Origin: CALBZG01 sp964486295
GTDB lineage: Bacteria; Bacillota; Clostridia; Peptostreptococcales; Anaerovoracaceae
DNA length: 64,000 nucleotides
Direction of reading: 5' to 3'
Assembly (NCBI GenBank): GCA_964486295.1
Contig: CAZAMF010000004.1
Span: forward strand, 62,001 to 126,000
The notes beneath the pieces are model-generated. The model was not told where the DNA came from. It saw nothing but the letters and a program-made list of their open reading frames with translations, and did not search any database. Shown here one piece after another: positions 41,920-50,271 of this stretch. The stretch's first letter is position 1. The number at the start of each line of letters is the position of its first letter. Made by a program: the position numbers and the translations under genes.

Positions 41920-42858
41920 TTAGAGAAAATTTTCCATTAAAGATACTACCGCTGGGCCTAATAAAACTATAAATATTACAGGAAAAATGAAGAATGCCAT
42001 TGGCAGAAGTATCTTTACTGACACTTGCATCGCTTTTTCTTCGATTTTGTTTCGGCGGGTTTGACGATTCATCTGCGCTTGCGCTCTCAATACATTTTTT
42101 ACCGAAATGCCCATTTCACCGGCTTGAACAATAGCTCTGCAGAAACTCATAACCTCTTCTACCCCTACTCTTTCTCCTAATTGCAAAAGAGCAGCTCTCC
42201 TTGTGCGACCAAGGGTTATTTCACGATACGAAATAGAAAGTTCATCGATCAAGGGCCCATTAAAATGATTGATTACCTGCAGCATGGCCTGTTCCAAGCC
42301 TAAGCCGGCTTCAACACTTACACTTAGCATGTCTAAAACATCCGGAAGTTGCCTTGATATGACTTCTTTCCTTTTTGTCACCTTCGAAGCCAGGCTAAAT
42401 CTCATGATCACATATATAAGATACAGTCCTATTATTGCGGCTCCCAAAGAATTTAGTAAATTTCTTGTCAAAAATAAAGAAATGATAAATATTAATATGA
42501 AAGCCGAACCTAAAGACAGTAATTGAATTGCCCTATATTCACTGCTCTCAAGCCGGATGCCGGCTTGCCTCAATTTGCCTTTCAGCTTATCCGGGTGAAT
42601 ACCGAGATTCTTTTGCTCATTTTTCTTGGGCAGCAGCTTTCTAGCCCGAGCGGCCAAGTTGTCAATAGTAGGTTTAATAAACCGCTCATATAGAGGCTTA
42701 TTCAGTTCTTCATCTACAACAAAATCATCTCTTGACAATTTTGATACCGCCTCAAGCCGCAGTTTTATCTCTTTCCTATCAGTTGCTGATGTCGGCAGAA
42801 ATATCAAAACTGCTAAAAAAATCAATAGGCCAAAGCTCAATGAAACAGCTATCTCCAT
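41920..42858 (-). CDS. tadC: Tad pilus inner-membrane platform protein TadC
   Basis: A 312-residue type II secretion system F-domain protein (GspF/TadC). Membrane helices lie near 5-20, 110-150 and at the C-terminus (ILLPMAFFIFPVIFIVLLGP). The T2SSF core has LPDVLDMLSVSVEAGLGLEQ and FCRAIVQAGEMGISVKNVLR. With TadB it forms the membrane platform moved by the CpaF ATPase. I set the start at the ATG at 42858, where GAGGTG lies 5 nt upstream; an in-frame TTG four codons earlier would overlap tadB. It is followed by DUF192. Confidence 0.9.
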   Translation of the reverse strand: MEIAVSLSFGLLIFLAVLIFLPTSATDRKEIKLRLEAVSKLSRDDFVVDEELNKPLYERFIKPTIDNLAARARKLLPKKNEQKNLGIHPDKLKGKLRQAGIRLESSEYRAIQLLSLGSAFILIFIISLFLTRNLLNSLGAAIIGLYLIYVIMRFSLASKVTKRKEVISRQLPDVLDMLSVSVEAGLGLEQAMLQVINHFNGPLIDELSISYREITLGRTRRAALLQLGERVGVEEVMSFCRAIVQAGEMGISVKNVLRAQAQMNRQTRRNKIEEKAMQVSVKILLPMAFFIFPVIFIVLLGPAVVSLMENFL

Positions 42859-42866
42859 GCTACACC

Positions 42867-43823
42867 TCAATACTTGATATCAGCTATTTTTCTAATAATC
42901 GCAAATCCCAGAACTTCCATTATTGTCCCAATTACTACCATTATCTTTCCCGTATTCGATTCAAAAAAACTACTGAAATAATCAGGATTGATAAAAGCAA
43001 GTACAAACACTAAAAAAACAGGTAGAAGTCCAATTATAATACCTGAAACCCGGCTGGAAGCTGTAAGAACCCTTACCTCCTGCTTGATTCTGATGCGATC
43101 CTTAATCGTGCTGGATATTGTATCCAAAAGCTCAGTCAGATTGCTTCCAACCTGGACAGAAGTCAACACTGATGATATAAATATATCCAAGTCCTGATTC
43201 TTGATCCTATCGTTCAAATGTGTCAAGGCAACATCCATCGGTGCTCCATATTGCATTTCTCTCATTGTTTTTTCAAACTCAGTGGAAAGCGGCGGAGACA
43301 TTTCCTTTGCAACGCTGCTCATTGACTGCTGAAACGAAAACCCTGCTTTCAATCCGTTTCCTATAATGGCAAGGGCTTCCCCAAGCTGCATTGTAAACAG
43401 CTCCTGCCTTTTTTTAGTTGCTCTATTCAATATGATAGCGGGAGTAATAAGTCCTATAATTCCTGCCGCTGCTACCGAAATAATATTTCCCGAAATAATA
43501 GCAAACAGCACTATTGGAATCAATGTGGAACCAATCCATGTATATAAAAACTCCACAGGCGTGAGTTTTATACCGGAAGTGCCCACAGCCTCGGCAAACT
43601 CCTTGCTGATAAATCTTACCCCGGACATGCCTTTTCTTTCTCGTTTTGCCCGTTCCTTCAGCACTTCGTCTTGTATTGATTCCGTAGAATCTATTCTGAA
43701 ATACTTGGAATAACGTTTTTTTACTTCCTGTCTTCCCGAAGGCCGTATCACACTTGCGGCTAAAATGAAAACAAGCACGCCAAGAGCTATGGATAATAAC
43801 ACAATGATTATCTGAATGTTCAT
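42867..43823 (-). CDS. tadB: Tad pilus inner-membrane platform protein TadB
   Basis: A 318-residue T2SSF-domain protein with an N-terminal helix (IIVLLSIALGVLVFILAA), a central hydrophobic hairpin (FLYTWIGSTLIPIVLFAII) and C-terminal helices. The T2SSF signature includes LGEALAIIGNGLKAGFSFQQ and SSVLTSVQVGSNLTELLDTI. GAGGTGAATGA precedes the ATG. It lies between cpaF and tadC, with its stop 9 nt ahead of the tadC start, the standard Tad order. Confidence 0.9.
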   Translation of the reverse strand: MNIQIIIVLLSIALGVLVFILAASVIRPSGRQEVKKRYSKYFRIDSTESIQDEVLKERAKRERKGMSGVRFISKEFAEAVGTSGIKLTPVEFLYTWIGSTLIPIVLFAIISGNIISVAAAGIIGLITPAIILNRATKKRQELFTMQLGEALAIIGNGLKAGFSFQQSMSSVAKEMSPPLSTEFEKTMREMQYGAPMDVALTHLNDRIKNQDLDIFISSVLTSVQVGSNLTELLDTISSTIKDRIRIKQEVRVLTASSRVSGIIIGLLPVFLVFVLAFINPDYFSSFFESNTGKIMVVIGTIMEVLGFAIIRKIADIKY

Positions 43824-43832
43824 TCATTCACC

Positions 43833-45197
43833 TCAATTCGTAAACCAGTCGTCCTTTACAAGAATGCCGCTTGAAGTAATTTTATCCAACAGGCGCGGCC
43901 GTATTCCGGTTGATAAAAACTCGCCCTTGATTTTTCCGCTTATATCAACTCCTGCTTCCTTATAATAGAAAAGATCCTGGATCAGTATGGTATCTCCTTC
44001 CATGCCGACGATTTCAGAAATATTAACAACCTTACGGGAGCCGTCTCTCAGCCGCGACTGATGGACTACCAGATCTATAGCTGATGATATCTGTTCTCTT
44101 ATGGCTTTTACCGGAAGCTCAAAGCCTGACATCAGAACCATAGTCTCCATACGGGACATCAGTTCTCGAGGAGAATTGGCATGAGCCGTTGTCATTGACC
44201 CTTCATGACCGGTATTCATTGCCTGAAGCATATCCAAGGTTTCAGAGGAACGTACTTCTCCGACGATTATCCTGTCAGGCCGCATACGAAGAGAGTTGAC
44301 AACAAGGTTCCTGATGGTTATCTGGCCTGCTCCCTCAATGTTCGCCGGTCTGGATTCAAGCGTGACTACATGCTCCTGTCTTAGCTGAAGTTCCGCTGCA
44401 TCTTCGATAGTAACAATACGTTCATTGTTTGGGATGAAGCCGGATAATATATTAAGCAAGGTAGTTTTACCGCTTCCTGTACCACCGGATACAATTATAT
44501 TTAGTTTGCCTTTAACACAAGCCTCAAGAAATGATATCATCTTTGGTGAAATCGATGTGAACCTAACTAAATCCCCCACAGTGAGCGGTGTCTTGAAAAA
44601 TTTACGTATTGTAATAGTCGGCCCTTTTATTGCCAATGGGGGTATGATTGCATTGAAACGCGACCCGTCAAGAAGCCTGGCATCTACCATTGGACTCGCT
44701 TCGTCAATGTGTCTTCCTACAGTTGAAACGATTCGATTAATAACGTTCATGACGTGGGCATTGTCTTTAAATCGAGTGCCGCTTTTCTCCAGCTTACCTT
44801 TTCTTTCAACATAAACCTCGTAAGGACCGTTCACCATGATTTCAGTGATTTCGGGATCCGCAAGCAAAGGCTCAAGGGGTCCCAGTCCGACTACATTGTT
44901 ATATATTTCTCTGACCAGCCTGCTTCTGTCGTTTCTGGCAATATTAATAGGTTTTCCATCAATGATAGACTCCAGGTTCTTTAATAGGTACTCTTCCTGA
45001 TTTGAAGAAAAGTCAATATGGTTTGCTATATCCTGGTTGATGATTTCTATAATTTCCCTATGGACTTTTTCTTTCAGGTCAGCATATTCGTCGAAATAAA
45101 CTCCACTGTCTCTATTTATACTAACAGGAATCTGTTGGTCCCCTTCGGTTACCGTCGTGGAAAATTTTTGTTTTTCTAATCTTTCTGCAATGCTCAT
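43833..45197 (-). CDS. cpaF: Tad pilus assembly ATPase CpaF/TadA
   Basis: A 454-residue secretion ATPase of the CpaF/TadA branch. An N-terminal domain (GLGPLEPLLADPEITEIMVN and YVERKGKLE) precedes the RecA-like domain with Walker A ISGGTGSGKTTLLN, the Asp box TIEDAAELQL, Walker B MRPDRIIVGEVRSSETLDML and the His box TGHEGSMTTAHANSP. It hexamerises at the membrane and powers Flp pilus extension and possibly retraction. It lies 44 nt after cpaE and 9 nt before tadB. Confidence 0.94.
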   Translation of the reverse strand: MSIAERLEKQKFSTTVTEGDQQIPVSINRDSGVYFDEYADLKEKVHREIIEIINQDIANHIDFSSNQEEYLLKNLESIIDGKPINIARNDRSRLVREIYNNVVGLGPLEPLLADPEITEIMVNGPYEVYVERKGKLEKSGTRFKDNAHVMNVINRIVSTVGRHIDEASPMVDARLLDGSRFNAIIPPLAIKGPTITIRKFFKTPLTVGDLVRFTSISPKMISFLEACVKGKLNIIVSGGTGSGKTTLLNILSGFIPNNERIVTIEDAAELQLRQEHVVTLESRPANIEGAGQITIRNLVVNSLRMRPDRIIVGEVRSSETLDMLQAMNTGHEGSMTTAHANSPRELMSRMETMVLMSGFELPVKAIREQISSAIDLVVHQSRLRDGSRKVVNISEIVGMEGDTILIQDLFYYKEAGVDISGKIKGEFLSTGIRPRLLDKITSSGILVKDDWFTN

Positions 45198-45241
45198 TAT
45201 TAACGTCCTCTTCTAATCGTACTATTATTTAACAAATATTG

Positions 45242-46453
45242 TTATTGTTTATTTTTAATCCCAAACATTTTTTTCGGTTTGGCTATGATACCGGTCGACT
45301 TTTCGATTTCCGCGCTGCCTCCCCCGGACAAAAGAATATCGGCCACAGAGGATACTGCTTGACTTAATTTGCTTGCAGGATCACCTATCACAAAAGGCAC
45401 CCCTCTGTTTAAAGCCGTTACTGCCACCTTATAATCACTCGGTATCTTAGCCCATATAGGATGCCCCAAAATGCCTTGAACATCATTGATGCTTATAGAG
45501 CTCATGTCCATAGCTCTGTTTACGATCAACTTGATTTTGTCTGTCTGTTGCAATGAATCCAATAAGGTCAGGCTGAGTTTTGAATTCTTAAGTATAGAAA
45601 TATCCAATCCCGTCACAAACAAAATCGTTGAAGAGCTTTCCAGTGCCGTCATAGTGACATCGGTAAATGACGGAGGTGTATCTATGATCACATAATCATA
45701 ATAAGAACGAAGAAGCCCCAATAACGACTGTATTTTTTCAGAAGAGATCATCTCAGCATATTCCGGGCTCTTTGGTGCGCACAAAACATGGACTCCGCTG
45801 GAATGGACAGTCATGAAGCTTTTTACTGAGTCTATGTTTGCTGCAAAGGACTCCTGAACCAATTCAGAAATAGTATCTTTAGGCACAATGTCAAGGAAAA
45901 TATGGATATCGCCAAACTGAAGGTCTAAATCGAGAAGCGCCACTTTTTTATTGCTTTCGGCCAATTTGACCGCCAGGTTGCATGCTATAGTCGTCTTTCC
46001 CAAACCGCCCTTTGCTCCAAATACACTAATAACACGGGACATCCATGTTAGGTTCTGATTGTCACTTAAAGCACTTATTCTCGTGTTTTCATTATGATAA
46101 ACGGATTTGATATATTCGTTGAATTCCTTTGCTGATTTTGGAAATTCAATAACATTATGGGCTCCGATTTTCATAGCACTCTGCAGGATATCAATATCCA
46201 CATACTCGGCAAGCAGTATTACATGTGTTCTCGGTCTGTGAAGGATGATCCTTTCTGCAAGGTTCAACACATCCGTATCCCCGGCGCCCAAGGTCATTAT
46301 TACAATATCAGGTGAAAGATTTTCAATCTTATCTAAGGCAGAGGTGCCGCCTGATGCTTCAGCTTTGATTACAATCTCTTCATCATCGATCAATTGTTTC
46401 ATGGCTGAGATATTTCTATCTAATTTGCTCACAAGCATAACATTGATTTTCAT
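45242..46453 (-). CDS. cpaE: Pilus localisation ATPase CpaE/TadZ (pseudo-receiver plus ParA/MinD domain)
   Basis: A 403-residue CpaE/TadZ protein. Residues 1-115 form an atypical receiver domain: the phospho-acceptor Asp position holds Thr54 (PDIVIMTLG), so it is unlikely to be phosphorylated. Residues 140-370 are a MinD/ParA-type ATPase with the P-loop VFGAKGGLGKTT and the switch segment KVALLDLDLQFGDIHIFLD, then YYDYVIIDTPPSFTD. TadZ/CpaE recruits the pilus machine to a defined place, often a pole. GGGAAGCAGG lies before the ATG. Its presence together with two DivIVA-like coiled coils is consistent with deliberate positioning of the pili. Confidence 0.9.
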   Translation of the reverse strand: MKINVMLVSKLDRNISAMKQLIDDEEIVIKAEASGGTSALDKIENLSPDIVIMTLGAGDTDVLNLAERIILHRPRTHVILLAEYVDIDILQSAMKIGAHNVIEFPKSAKEFNEYIKSVYHNENTRISALSDNQNLTWMSRVISVFGAKGGLGKTTIACNLAVKLAESNKKVALLDLDLQFGDIHIFLDIVPKDTISELVQESFAANIDSVKSFMTVHSSGVHVLCAPKSPEYAEMISSEKIQSLLGLLRSYYDYVIIDTPPSFTDVTMTALESSSTILFVTGLDISILKNSKLSLTLLDSLQQTDKIKLIVNRAMDMSSISINDVQGILGHPIWAKIPSDYKVAVTALNRGVPFVIGDPASKLSQAVSSVADILLSGGGSAEIEKSTGIIAKPKKMFGIKNKQ

Positions 46454-46473
46454 AGCCTGCTTCCCTCTCCCTT

Positions 46474-47193
46474 CTATTTCACAGCAACATTTTCAAACGT
46501 CAAGCTCGGCTGATTGGTCAGTTTGTCATCCAAAGGCGATCTCAAAACAGCCGTCAAAACCCCTCTATACTCAGTCATGCTTAATTTCATAGCCTGCTGT
46601 GGCGTTACCTGCAGCGTTATTGAAGTATAAACGGAAACGCTTCCATCTTCAGTTGGCGTTTTTCCGCTTTTAGCCATTACAGAATCCACTGCAAGCACTT
46701 TTACATTTTCAGCCACCATAGTGCTGTAAGTCGTAGCCGGCAGTCCATTTGCTCCCGTACTTTCAAATTGAGCTATGATATCGATCCAGTCCTGTGGTTT
46801 CAGCATTCCCGCCAATCCCGATGTTTCTCCCACCGCAACTGTTATAGCCCTCATGCCCGGTTCTATTGCATAAGCTAATGAATTGCTGCCGCTTTCTCCC
46901 GGAGCATTAAGCTTTGAGTTCAGTATCTGTTCTCCGGATATTATATCTGAGCTTGGTACTTTACCCACAACCAAAGCTATATCCGATATTGCGTCTGGAT
47001 GTACAGCGTCTTTCGCTATTTCTGACACAGCCAACATTTCGGCTGTAATTTCCGTGTTTGCCGGAATATTGACAGCCGCAGTCAAAACCTCACTTTTTGG
47101 CCCTCCAGATTCGCTTAATGAATGAAGGAAAAAAAACATAAGAACCGCAACCAGCACGGCTGCTGCTAATGCAATAAGCTTGACTTTATTCAC
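46474..47193 (-). CDS. cpaB: Pilus assembly protein CpaB (SAF domain)
   Basis: A protein of about 239 residues with one N-terminal membrane helix (LIALAAAVLVAVLMFFFL) and an extracytoplasmic SAF/RcpC domain: VNIPANTEITAEMLAVSEIA, ISGEQILNSKLNA and GMRAITVAVGETSGLAGMLK with DWIDIIAQFE. I use the GTG at 47193 as start because GGAGGG lies 7 nt before it; the frame opens at a TTG five codons earlier within that site. CpaB in Gram-negatives supports the secretin; a monoderm has none, so here it presumably spans the wall. It lies between tadE and cpaE. Confidence 0.88.
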   Translation of the reverse strand: MNKVKLIALAAAVLVAVLMFFFLHSLSESGGPKSEVLTAAVNIPANTEITAEMLAVSEIAKDAVHPDAISDIALVVGKVPSSDIISGEQILNSKLNAPGESGSNSLAYAIEPGMRAITVAVGETSGLAGMLKPQDWIDIIAQFESTGANGLPATTYSTMVAENVKVLAVDSVMAKSGKTPTEDGSVSVYTSITLQVTPQQAMKLSMTEYRGVLTAVLRSPLDDKLTNQPSLTFENVAVK

Positions 47194-47289
47194 ACCGGTA
47201 CCCTCCAATTGCCAAATACTTTATTATTATATTAATCGTAACCAATTTATCTTATATAGTCTGATATATTCATTAACAAGACTTTTACC

Positions 47290-47712
47290 TTATTCAAGTC
47301 TCATAGTGCAGTCTGTATCATAATAAAAGGGATCATCAACAAATATGTCACCCAGCGGCGACAGCACATCAATATTTACTGCCAATTCAACAGTTATCGA
47401 GCGTGTCGTTAGCCCTCCAACAGTTTTTGTATCTTCTGTGGCATTGACATGATCTATATTCAGAGTCGGTGCCCGATCAGGTACATATAACTCTGCATAG
47501 CTTGTCGCCGCAGCCGGATTCATTCCCTCGGATACATAACGCACTGCCAGGCTTCGAGCACATTCTCTGCACGCATTGTTAGCGATGATCGTATTGCCGA
47601 AAATCCATCCGAAATCTATGATTAGTATGAAAATAAATATTAGCAACGGAGAAATCAGAGCAAATTCTACCATGGCTTGCCCATTTTCTTGCCTCTTTAA
47701 TCTTTTCAGCAT
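47290..47712 (-). CDS. tadE: TadE-like minor pseudopilin
   Basis: A 140-residue TadE-family protein. The type IV prepilin-like N-terminus ENGQAMVEFALISPLLIFIF fits the G/XXXXE pattern for cleavage by the prepilin peptidase, with the Glu at +5. A mixed beta region follows with RECARSLAVRYVSEG. The processed protein would be a minor pilin. It lies 76 nt after Flp pilin 1, with a strong hairpin in between, and 97 nt before cpaB. Confidence 0.88.
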   Translation of the reverse strand: MLKRLKRQENGQAMVEFALISPLLIFIFILIIDFGWIFGNTIIANNACRECARSLAVRYVSEGMNPAAATSYAELYVPDRAPTLNIDHVNATEDTKTVGGLTTRSITVELAVNIDVLSPLGDIFVDDPFYYDTDCTMRLE

Positions 47713-47749
47713 TTTAAATCACCACCATTCCACACATTACCAGCAAACA

Positions 47750-47771
47750 GGCCTCGGTTTTAGCCGAGGCC
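47750..47771 (-). terminator. Hairpin between Flp pilin 1 and tadE
   Basis: GGCCTCGG and CCGAGGCC form a perfect 8-bp stem with a 6-nt loop (CTAAAA on the minus strand). The downstream TGTTTGC tail is a poor U-tract, so I read it as a leaky terminator or 3'-stabilising structure that would raise pilin mRNA over the downstream assembly genes. Confidence 0.55.
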
Positions 47772-47788
47772 GATTTTGCATTTGCAGA

Positions 47789-47953
47789 TTAGGACAGTGA
47801 ACCTGCCACATCTGTTGCTTTGTCATTAGCTTTTTGTCCTAAAAGTGTAAAGCCAGCAATACAGATGACTGCGATCAGTGCAAGTATCAAAGCATATTCT
47901 ACCATGCCCTGACCACTTTCCTCGTTCTTAAACCAATTTACTAGTTTTTTCAT
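47789..47953 (-). CDS. flp: Flp family type IVb prepilin 1
   Basis: A 54-residue prepilin found by reading the minus strand. A basic leader (MKKLVNWFKNEESG) is followed by the cleavage site G/QGMVEY, with Glu at +5 and Tyr at +6, and one hydrophobic helix (ALILALIAVICIAGFTLLG), then a short polar tail (QKANDKATDVAGSLS). This is the standard Flp pilin layout. GGGAGG lies ahead of the ATG. It is 64 nt after the prepilin peptidase and 76 nt before tadE. Confidence 0.92.
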   Translation of the reverse strand: MKKLVNWFKNEESGQGMVEYALILALIAVICIAGFTLLGQKANDKATDVAGSLS

Positions 47954-48016
47954 TTGATTTTCCTCCCTTAAATTTTGAGAATTGATTTTTTTTATACTAA
48001 ATTTTATTAGTGCCTA

Positions 48017-48718
48017 TTAAAAATTACTAGCTGCAAATATATTAATATCTAAAATCATTACCGCCATTGCAATGATCATACCTGACATCATAAACGGGGC
48101 ATATGCGAACATACTTTTTAATGACATTTTGTACATTGAGAATCCTATAAAACAGTAAATTAATATTACAATTGCCATTAATAGTATCCCTAATAAGATA
48201 TTCGGGTATCCAAGGACAAGCCCCATTGCTCCGGCGAGCTTCACGTCCCCGGCCCCGATTTTTTCCATGCCCATTACGGCACCCAAGACCAGAAACAATG
48301 CCATAATTATAATCATACATCCGGCGGCTATTAATAAAGACTTGGCACCAAAGTTTGAGATCTGATAAACCGTTCCTGCCATGACCAGCGCCAAAACCAG
48401 TTTGTTGGGAATTATGCGTATCCTTATATCGATAAATGAAATCATAACGGCTATCGAAAATATTATCGATATAGAAATCATAGAAATGATATTATTACCA
48501 AAATTAGCGATCATAGCCCAAGCGATTCCGTTTATTATCGAGATTATGACTCTGGCTGTTTTTCCCCTTATTAATTGGTTGAAAAGCCTCCAAGGCTCTT
48601 CCTGGTTTTTATCTGCACATTTTTCCCTGACTATTTTGTCTGATGTAATTAGCATCAGTTGGCCTACCAAAATGCCGAAGATTGCAAATAAGATAATAAT
48701 ATATGATCCAGTCGTCAT
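48017..48718 (-). CDS. tadV: Prepilin peptidase (A24 family, TadV/CpaA)
   Basis: A 233-residue membrane aspartyl protease that cuts prepilin leaders. The two catalytic aspartates are in ISFIDIRIRIIPNKLVLAL and GAGDVKLAGAMGL (GxGD motif). Six or so helices are predicted. It lacks the large N-terminal methylase domain with zinc motif of PilD; an N-terminal extension of about 70 residues is present instead. The ATG overlaps the Flp pilin 2 stop codon by 4 nt (ATGA), so it is translated with that pilin. Confidence 0.92.
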   Translation of the reverse strand: MTTGSYIIILFAIFGILVGQLMLITSDKIVREKCADKNQEEPWRLFNQLIRGKTARVIISIINGIAWAMIANFGNNIISMISISIIFSIAVMISFIDIRIRIIPNKLVLALVMAGTVYQISNFGAKSLLIAAGCMIIIMALFLVLGAVMGMEKIGAGDVKLAGAMGLVLGYPNILLGILLMAIVILIYCFIGFSMYKMSLKSMFAYAPFMMSGMIIAMAVMILDINIFAASNF

Positions 48719-48885
48719 ACCGCACCGATTTTATTAGCATTATATTCCACTTTAGCATTGGCAGCATTTCCTATAGCAATAAATCCAATCATCGCTACGA
48801 TTGCAATTAAAGCAACGATTAAAGTATACTCGACCATGCCCTGTCCGCTTTCATCCTTAATGAATTTGCTCAACAAATTTTTCAT
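48715..48885 (-). CDS. flp: Flp family type IVb prepilin 2
   Basis: A 56-residue prepilin read on the minus strand. Leader MKNLLSKFIKDESG, cleavage site G/QGMVEY, hydrophobic helix (TLIVALIAIVAMIGFIAIG) and tail NAANAKVEYNANKIGAV. It is related to Flp pilin 1 but differs in about half of the positions after the cleavage site, so the two are probably not redundant. The ribosome binding site (GAGG, 11 nt before the ATG) is poor compared with that of pilin 1. It is the first gene of the Tad operon, with two promoters upstream. Confidence 0.9.
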   Translation of the reverse strand: MKNLLSKFIKDESGQGMVEYTLIVALIAIVAMIGFIAIGNAANAKVEYNANKIGAV

Positions 48886-48958
48886 ATTTTTCGCAGCCTC
48901 TTAACTTTTTACAGTTGAGCCCATTGGATTAAATTTCTATTTGTTTTTGGTAGTTGAA

Positions 48959-48988
48959 ATTTTACTCTCCAAGGCTCTGCACTGTCAA
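48959..48988 (-). promoter_or_regulatory. Tad operon promoter P2 (proximal)
   Basis: On the minus strand TTGACA (48983-48988, perfect consensus) and TAAAAT (48959-48964) are 18 nt apart. The start would lie about 65 nt before the Flp pilin 2 ATG. Confidence 0.65.
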
Positions 48989-49096
48989 TTATAACTTTGC
49001 TAAATAATTGTATACTTTTGCTACTTCTGAATATTCCTATAATTCATTTCTTCTAATGTGAACTTCGATTTCAAGCTTTCATATTCTTTTGTGGTT

Positions 49097-49125
49097 ATAG
49101 TACGCCGTAAATTATTATTTGTCAA
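49097..49125 (-). promoter_or_regulatory. Tad operon promoter P1 (distal)
   Basis: On the minus strand TTGACA (49120-49125, perfect consensus) and TACTAT (49097-49102) are 17 nt apart. It would give a leader of about 200 nt before Flp pilin 2. Confidence 0.65.
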
Positions 49126-49282
49126 CGTAAATTCATATTATTTTTCTATTGTTGGTCTTTTTTTATATTTTGTGACCGTTTTTTATCTATTTTAACGACT
49201 TCTCGTACGATATATAGTGGTTGTTTTATATATTCCCCTTTATTGCGTTAGTACACAATAATTTCTTCAAAGTTATAATATT

Positions 49283-50248
49283 TTATATAAAATCGCTAGC
49301 CGTTCTCAATCCGAAAGCTGGTTTTGCTGTAATGACCGCTCTATTGATCGCCCGTGCCATCACCTCCGCTGCCAGGATCCCAACAGCATCCGGCATTGCT
49401 TCAACCTCACCGGTAGCTAAAGCAAATATCGTATCCCCATCGGCCATGGTGTGTACCGGCCGGATCGCACGCGCAAAGCCGTCATGAGCCATGGAAGCCA
49501 GCTTATTTGCTTGCGTTTTGGTTAATTTTGCGTTGGTTACAATGCATCCGATGGTCGTATTGCCGCTGAAAACATTTTTGTTCTGGTCGTATGCTGAATA
49601 GATCGCTTCCTCTGTATTTGATAATTCTGCATGATCCTCATTGAGCAGCCCAGCAAGTCGTCTGCCGGTATCGACATCGACAACATCACCCAGCGCGTTG
49701 ACAACCACGAGAGCTGCTACCTGCAATTCACCGATCTGCAATCCATAGGTGCCAAGTCCGCTTTTCATCATATGAGCAGGGCCCAGAAACTTTCCCACGG
49801 CTGCGCCTGTGCCGGCTCCGATATTACCCTCCTCAACGGTCTCTTTGCCTGCATTTTTACAGGCTTCATATCCCATATCCTTGTCAGGCCTGCATTTTGG
49901 ATCGCCTACGATCAAATCGAAGATCGATGCTCCGCAGACGATGGGAACAACCCCGACACCGACATCGAAACCGACGCCTTGTTCTTCCAGAAAATCCATG
50001 GCTCCGGATGCCGCATCCAGCCCGAAGGCGCTTCCTCCGCTGAGCATCACAGCATGGATCTGTTCCACTAGATTGACCGGCTTCAATAGTTCGGTCTCTC
50101 TGGATGCAGGGCTGCCGCCACGAACATCTACGCCCGCCCAGGCTCCGTTTTTACACAGGATCACCGTACAGCCAGTGCCGCCTTCCCTATTCTGTGCATG
50201 TCCGACTTCGATCCCTTTGATATCCGTGATTTGAATTTCCTTTTTCAT
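49283..50248 (-). CDS. P1/S58 family hydrolase (DmpA/ThnT-like, self-cleaving)
   Basis: A 321-residue Ntn-type hydrolase of the DmpA/P1 (S58) family. Members include D-aminopeptidase DmpA, beta-aminopeptidase BapA and the pantetheine hydrolase ThnT; they activate by cutting their own chain before a Ser or Thr nucleophile. The likely cleavage point is Asn-Thr in FSGNTTIGCIVTNAKL. The N-terminal segment GIEVGHAQNREGGTGCTVIL and GGSAFGLDAASGAMDFLEEQ are typical. GGAGAATAATAT precedes the ATG. It is the last gene of a unit with panB, panE and an OPT transporter, which suggests a link to pantothenate or beta-alanine supply. True substrate unknown. Confidence 0.85.
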   Translation of the reverse strand: MKKEIQITDIKGIEVGHAQNREGGTGCTVILCKNGAWAGVDVRGGSPASRETELLKPVNLVEQIHAVMLSGGSAFGLDAASGAMDFLEEQGVGFDVGVGVVPIVCGASIFDLIVGDPKCRPDKDMGYEACKNAGKETVEEGNIGAGTGAAVGKFLGPAHMMKSGLGTYGLQIGELQVAALVVVNALGDVVDVDTGRRLAGLLNEDHAELSNTEEAIYSAYDQNKNVFSGNTTIGCIVTNAKLTKTQANKLASMAHDGFARAIRPVHTMADGDTIFALATGEVEAMPDAVGILAAEVMARAINRAVITAKPAFGLRTASDFI

Positions 50249-50271
50249 ATATTATTCTCCGAATGCTGTTT

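Larger units (their letters stand above)
48886..49282. other. AT-rich intergenic leader upstream of the Tad operon
   Basis: About 400 nt without a convincing coding frame, strongly AT-rich and holding two minus-strand promoters (48959-48988 and 49097-49125). Transcripts from the upper promoter would have a leader of about 200 nt. I saw no recognisable riboswitch, tandem repeat or terminator. AT-rich tracts of this kind often bind nucleoid or global regulators, which is inference only. Confidence 0.7.

Noticed and set aside
48886..49282. Possible small RNA, CRISPR or riboswitch in the Tad leader
   Set aside because: No direct repeats with regular spacers, no stable GC-rich structure and no known riboswitch core could be recognised; only promoters are supported.
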